From Bartonella sp. WD12.1 (GTDB lineage Bacteria; Pseudomonadota; Alphaproteobacteria; Rhizobiales; Rhizobiaceae), in NCBI RefSeq assembly GCF_002022415.1, contig NZ_MUBG01000001.1:1632501-1696500 (forward strand): DNA of 64,000 nucleotides, read 5' to 3'. Of this stretch, positions 60,984-64,000 are shown piece after piece; positions within the stretch are counted from its first letter, which is position 1; each line of letters begins with the position of its first letter. A program made the translations under genes and the position numbers. Under the pieces are notes generated by a model. The model saw nothing but the letters and a program-made list of their open reading frames with translations. It made no database searches and had not been told where the DNA came from.

Positions 60984-61016
60984 AAGTCAGTACCAAACAG
61001 GTGCTGACTTTTTTAT
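60984..61016 (+). terminator. Rho-independent terminator after rpsT
   Basis: AGTCAGTACC (60985-60994) pairs with GGTGCTGACT (61000-61009), 10 bp with one G-U, around loop AAACA and followed by a T-run. It separates rpsT from dnaA. Confidence 0.9.
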
Positions 61017-61651
61017 TTATTTTCAAAAATGATGCTTTTTTTATAAAAGCTGTACGATGGTTATTACTGTTAAAAAATAGAATAAATTTATAATGTTAAG
61101 CTAGTTATCCACAAGCCTTGTGGATTGTGATAGAGTCTTTTCTTGTCAAGCTTTTTTTTATTTTTTTTTAATGAATGAATTTTTTCATTAATAGTAAATT
61201 TTTCGTAAAGAAAAAGTGAGTTGAATCAATGAACTTTCTCATTTGTTTTTTACGATTGCAAAATTATTGCGGATTTTAATGGTCTTTTGATTTTATTTTG
61301 GCCTCTTGCATTTTACCTCTTCTGTTTTGTATGGTCTTTAACGGAAATTGAAAATGCACAAGGTTTACATCAGCTAGATGCTATAGCGTTTTAGATGAAG
61401 AACGCTTTAGCTTAAGCGAGTTTTCGGGTGAGTTTTTTAGTTTCTTTATTGATATGTTTTGTCATCTTGAAGAGCATGTCGTACAATCAATAAAAGATAA
61501 ATCTTATTGGTCATCTTTATTAGTCAGGTTGTAATGAGGCTATCTTAGGGGAGGATGAATTATCTCATTTTGGGAAAGAAGCACTTGCATTGGCTAAGTA
61601 AATATTTAGCTGTCTGGCAGGACAAGATTGTAGTTTTTATCGGAATAAAAA
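61017..61651. other. dnaA upstream region
   Basis: No gene is seen in the 0.64 kb before dnaA. It contains a DnaA-box palindrome (listed separately), several poly-T tracts near 61140-61170, and a 6-bp inverted repeat AGCGTT/AACGCT near 61384-61405. It should hold the dnaA promoter and a long 5' leader. In Rhizobiales the origin normally lies near hemE rather than here. Confidence 0.55.
61105..61126 (+). promoter_or_regulatory. Inverted pair of DnaA boxes upstream of dnaA
   Basis: A perfect DnaA box TTATCCACA (61105-61113) is followed by an inverted near-perfect box (TGTGGATT, 61119-61126), and the core ATCCACAA-GCC-TTGTGGAT is a perfect palindrome. It lies about 530 bases before the dnaA start and suggests autoregulation by DnaA. 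Confidence 0.65.
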
Positions 61652-63226
61652 ATGGTGGATAAATTGAGTTCTAGAGCTAATTCCTTGAAAAGGGTTTCGG
61701 TGGATGTTCTGTCGACAGAAAGAGCAATAAATCAAATGACGAATATAAATGAAATGGGTGGTACAAGTACTCTTGGAGAGCATCCAGTTATTTTGGAAGA
61801 AGAAGGTGCAGCTGCTTTTGCACGTGTGATGGCGCAATTAAAAGTGCGGGTTGGTGTTGAGGCTTATACCAGTTGGTTTGGTCGTTTGAAGCTTTCCGAG
61901 TATAATCGCAATCTTGTGAAACTTTCTGTTCCTACAGCATTTTTGCGTTCATGGATTAATAATCATTACGGTTCTCTTTTAACCAGTTTATGGCAACAGG
62001 AAAATTCAGCGATTCTTCGGGTTGAAGTTATTGTTCGTGATTTAAAACGTGTTTCAAAAAATGAAGTATGCAAAACAAATGGCAGCTCTGTTGTTGCAGT
62101 TCCTGAGGAGCAGAATACTTCATCTTTAGCTGAGAGTTATGTGGAGTATTCAACCAAGAATTCTCAGGCAGGAATCTTTGGTTCGCCACTTGATTCGCGT
62201 TATACTTTTGAAAATTTTGTTGAGGGGGCTTCAAATCGTGTTGCTTTAGCTGCAGCGCATTCAATTGCAGAGGGGCATAAAAGTGCGTTGCGATTTAACC
62301 CTCTTTTTATTCATGCATCAGTTGGTTTGGGAAAAACGCATTTGCTTCAAGCTATTGCGGCTGCCGCTTTGAAGCGTTTAACGCCCGCGCGGGTTATTTA
62401 TTTGACTGCTGAATATTTTATGTGGCGTTTTGCGACAGCTATTCGTGATAATAATGCTCTTTCTTTTAAAGAACAGCTTCGCGATATTGATCTTTTAATT
62501 ATTGATGATATGCAATTTTTACAAGGTAAATCGATTCAACACGAATTTTGCCACTTGCTCAACATGTTACTTGATAGTGCAAAGCAGGTTATTGTGGCTG
62601 CAGATCGTCCACCAGCGGAATTGGAATCGCTTGATCTTCGGGTTCGCTCTCGTCTTCAAGGGGGAGTTGCTCTTGAAATTGAAGCGCCAGATTATGAAAT
62701 GCGCTTAAAAATGTTGCAGCAACGATTAAAAGTAGCGCGACAAGATGATAGTGCAATTGAAATTTCTAATGATATTTTAGAATATATTGCTAAAACGATT
62801 TTAGGGTCAGGGCGCGATATTGAAGGAGCATTTAATCAGCTTTTATTCCGTCAATCTTTTGAATCTGATTTGTCTTTAGAGCGTGTTGATGAATTATTAG
62901 GTCATTTGACACGTTCGGGTGAGCCAAAACGTATTCGAATTGAGGAAATTCAACGTACAGTTGCACGCCATTATAACGTTTCTAAGCAAGATTTATTATC
63001 CAATCGCCGAACACGTACGGTTGTTAAGCCACGACAAGTTGCAATGTATTTGGCAAAAGTGTTAACACCTCGCTCGTTGCCTGAAATTGGGCGTCGTTTT
63101 GGAGGGCGCGATCATACAACAGTTTTACATGCTGTACGCAAAATTGAAGATTTGATTTATGATGATAAGACTTTAGCTAAAGAACTTGAGTTGCTTAAGC
63201 GACTAATTGGAGAACAAGCTGTATAA
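61652..63226 (+). CDS. dnaA: Chromosomal replication initiator DnaA
   Basis: DnaA is the AAA+ initiator that melts the origin. The 524-residue protein has an N-terminal extension of about 50 residues before domain I ([21 protein letters not shown]), a linker, then the AAA+ core from about 185 ([13 protein letters not shown]). Walker A is [12 protein letters not shown] near 223, Walker [13 protein letters not shown] near 285, and the domain IV DNA-binding helix [20 protein letters not shown] near 482. ATG 61652 is taken; 61739 and 61754 are alternatives that would trim the extension. The ribosome site is weak. It is followed by dnaN 194 bases downstream. Confidence 0.95.
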   Translation: MVDKLSSRANSLKRVSVDVLSTERAINQMTNINEMGGTSTLGEHPVILEEEGAAAFARVMAQLKVRVGVEAYTSWFGRLKLSEYNRNLVKLSVPTAFLRSWINNHYGSLLTSLWQQENSAILRVEVIVRDLKRVSKNEVCKTNGSSVVAVPEEQNTSSLAESYVEYSTKNSQAGIFGSPLDSRYTFENFVEGASNRVALAAAHSIAEGHKSALRFNPLFIHASVGLGKTHLLQAIAAAALKRLTPARVIYLTAEYFMWRFATAIRDNNALSFKEQLRDIDLLIIDDMQFLQGKSIQHEFCHLLNMLLDSAKQVIVAADRPPAELESLDLRVRSRLQGGVALEIEAPDYEMRLKMLQQRLKVARQDDSAIEISNDILEYIAKTILGSGRDIEGAFNQLLFRQSFESDLSLERVDELLGHLTRSGEPKRIRIEEIQRTVARHYNVSKQDLLSNRRTRTVVKPRQVAMYLAKVLTPRSLPEIGRRFGGRDHTTVLHAVRKIEDLIYDDKTLAKELELLKRLIGEQAV

Positions 63227-63420
63227 CATTGATAATTTTTTATTCTATTTGTTAATATGCTGGAAAGATCCAGTGAGAATAGTCGTTTTTGCTTATGTGA
63301 TGCCCTATTGCCATTTTAGTAGAGGTTGCATAAACTTCAACTATGATTCTTTAAATGAATCGAGTGCTTTGGCTGAGCGAATTCCTATAGTTATGAAATA
63401 AATTATCAACGGGGATTTTT

Positions 63421-64000
63421 ATGCACATTACAATTGACCGTAATCAATTTTTAAAGTCTCTTAATCGTGTTCATCGTGTAGTTGAGCGTCGTAATACAAT
63501 TCCTATTTTGTCAAATGTATTGATTAACGCAAGTGGTGATGGTGTACAATTAAAAGCAACAGATCTTGATATTGAGGTTATAGAGTCTTCTTTAGCTAAA
63601 GTTGAGCAAGAAGGAGCAATAACTGTTCCGGCGCATTTGCTTTATGACATTGTTCGTAAGCTTTCCAGTGGAAGTGAGATTGTATTAAAGGTTGATAACA
63701 ATCAAGCAAATACAATGTCTGTTGTTTCTGGTTGTGCTAATTTTCAACTTCAATGTCTTCCTAAGGTAGATTTTCCAGAGTCACTTCCAGGTCAGTTTAG
63801 TTGTCGTTTTTCTTTATCGGCATCAGATTTAAAGCGTTTATTTGATTGTACACAATTTGCTATTTCGACTGAAGAAACACGTTATTATCTTAATGGTATT
63901 TATTTTCATGTCGTTGATGATGGTGTTTTGAAGTTGCGTTTGGTTGCAACTGATGGCCATCGTTTAGCACAGGTTGATATGGAGGCGCCTTCAGAAATTA
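63421..64000 (+). CDS. dnaN: DNA polymerase III beta clamp, N-terminal part
   Basis: The gene runs off the right edge; 193 codons are visible without a stop. It starts MHITIDRNQFLKSLNRVHRVVERRNTIP and continues with ILSNVLINASGDGVQLKATDLDIEV, the first clamp domain. Domain two follows, with FSLSASDLKRLFDCTQFAISTEETRYYLNGIYFH and LVATDGHRLAQVDM. The protein forms the ring that tethers polymerase III to DNA. GGGG lies a few bases before ATG 63421. It is adjacent to dnaA, the ancestral dnaA-dnaN order. Confidence 0.95.
   Translation, partial: MHITIDRNQFLKSLNRVHRVVERRNTIPILSNVLINASGDGVQLKATDLDIEVIESSLAKVEQEGAITVPAHLLYDIVRKLSSGSEIVLKVDNNQANTMSVVSGCANFQLQCLPKVDFPESLPGQFSCRFSLSASDLKRLFDCTQFAISTEETRYYLNGIYFHVVDDGVLKLRLVATDGHRLAQVDMEAPSEI

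Noticed and set aside
61017-61651. Chromosomal origin at dnaA
   Set aside because: Only one pair of DnaA boxes is clear, and in Rhizobiales the origin is normally near hemE. GC-skew over the genome would be needed.
63207-63401. Small ORF between dnaA and dnaN
   Set aside because: It overlaps the dnaA 3' end, has no family resemblance, and the interval is the expected dnaN leader.

Overview
The window is an AT-rich alphaproteobacterial chromosome segment. Gene content and order match the Hyphomicrobiales, and most closely a reduced Bartonella-type genome. The supporting points are: the def-fmt-truA run; an acnA gene divergent from ccmABCDG; argD-argF-hslO; secB/fxsA facing a Tim44-like gene and an Smr gene; rpsT-dnaA-dnaN; aroA-cmk-rpsA; a very large cyclic beta-1,2-glucan synthase; gcrA; low coding density with several AT-rich gaps of 300-900 bases; and fresh pseudogenes. 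The species cannot be fixed from sequence reading alone.

Layout. 1-8.3 kb: the 3' end of dnaK, dnaJ, a 0.9 kb gap, argB, an EamA permease, lepA, dapD (-) and a frameshifted LOG-family gene. 8.3-15.2 kb: truA-fmt-def (-), rmuC, a lytic-transglycosylase-like lipoprotein, a DUF1150 gene, nth, rpmI and rplT. 15.2-25 kb: pheST, a manganese/iron ABC operon (sitABCD) behind a Mur/Fur-like box, a candidate small RNA with two anti-Shine-Dalgarno loops, a YbaN-like protein and a frameshifted pncB (-). 25-38 kb: the 2868-residue cyclic glucan synthase, rpsA, cmk and aroA (all -), then a frameshifted FYDLN-acid gene. 38-50 kb: tRNA-Ala(GGC), ilvD, mutS (-), malic enzyme-PTA fusion, secB and fxsA (-), a Tim44-like gene and an Smr gene. 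50-64 kb: hslO, dead argF and argD (-), gcrA behind a CtrA-type site, ccmG-D-C-B-A (-), acnA, rpsT, dnaA and the first third of dnaN.

Functionally the window is mostly core housekeeping: protein folding (DnaK/J, SecB, Hsp33), translation (LepA, PheST, L35, L20, S1, S20, Fmt, Def, TruA, tRNA-Ala), replication and repair (DnaA, DnaN, MutS, Nth, RmuC), envelope (cyclic glucan synthase, lipoprotein, cytochrome c maturation), metal import, and remnants of amino-acid and NAD biosynthesis. Four genes (LOG, pncB, FYDLN, argF) are broken. Most lesions are one-base changes, mainly in short homopolymers, and argF also has two in-frame stops. The arginine pathway is therefore incomplete here although argB and argD are intact.

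The most interesting non-coding signal is at about 22600-22720. Two stem-loops present CCTCCT- and CTCCTCCC-type loops and are followed by a strong intrinsic terminator, an architecture like the alphaproteobacterial anti-SD (CUCKOO / alpha-r14-like) small RNAs. I found no obviously new multi-gene defence or mobile system, no IS element and no CRISPR array.
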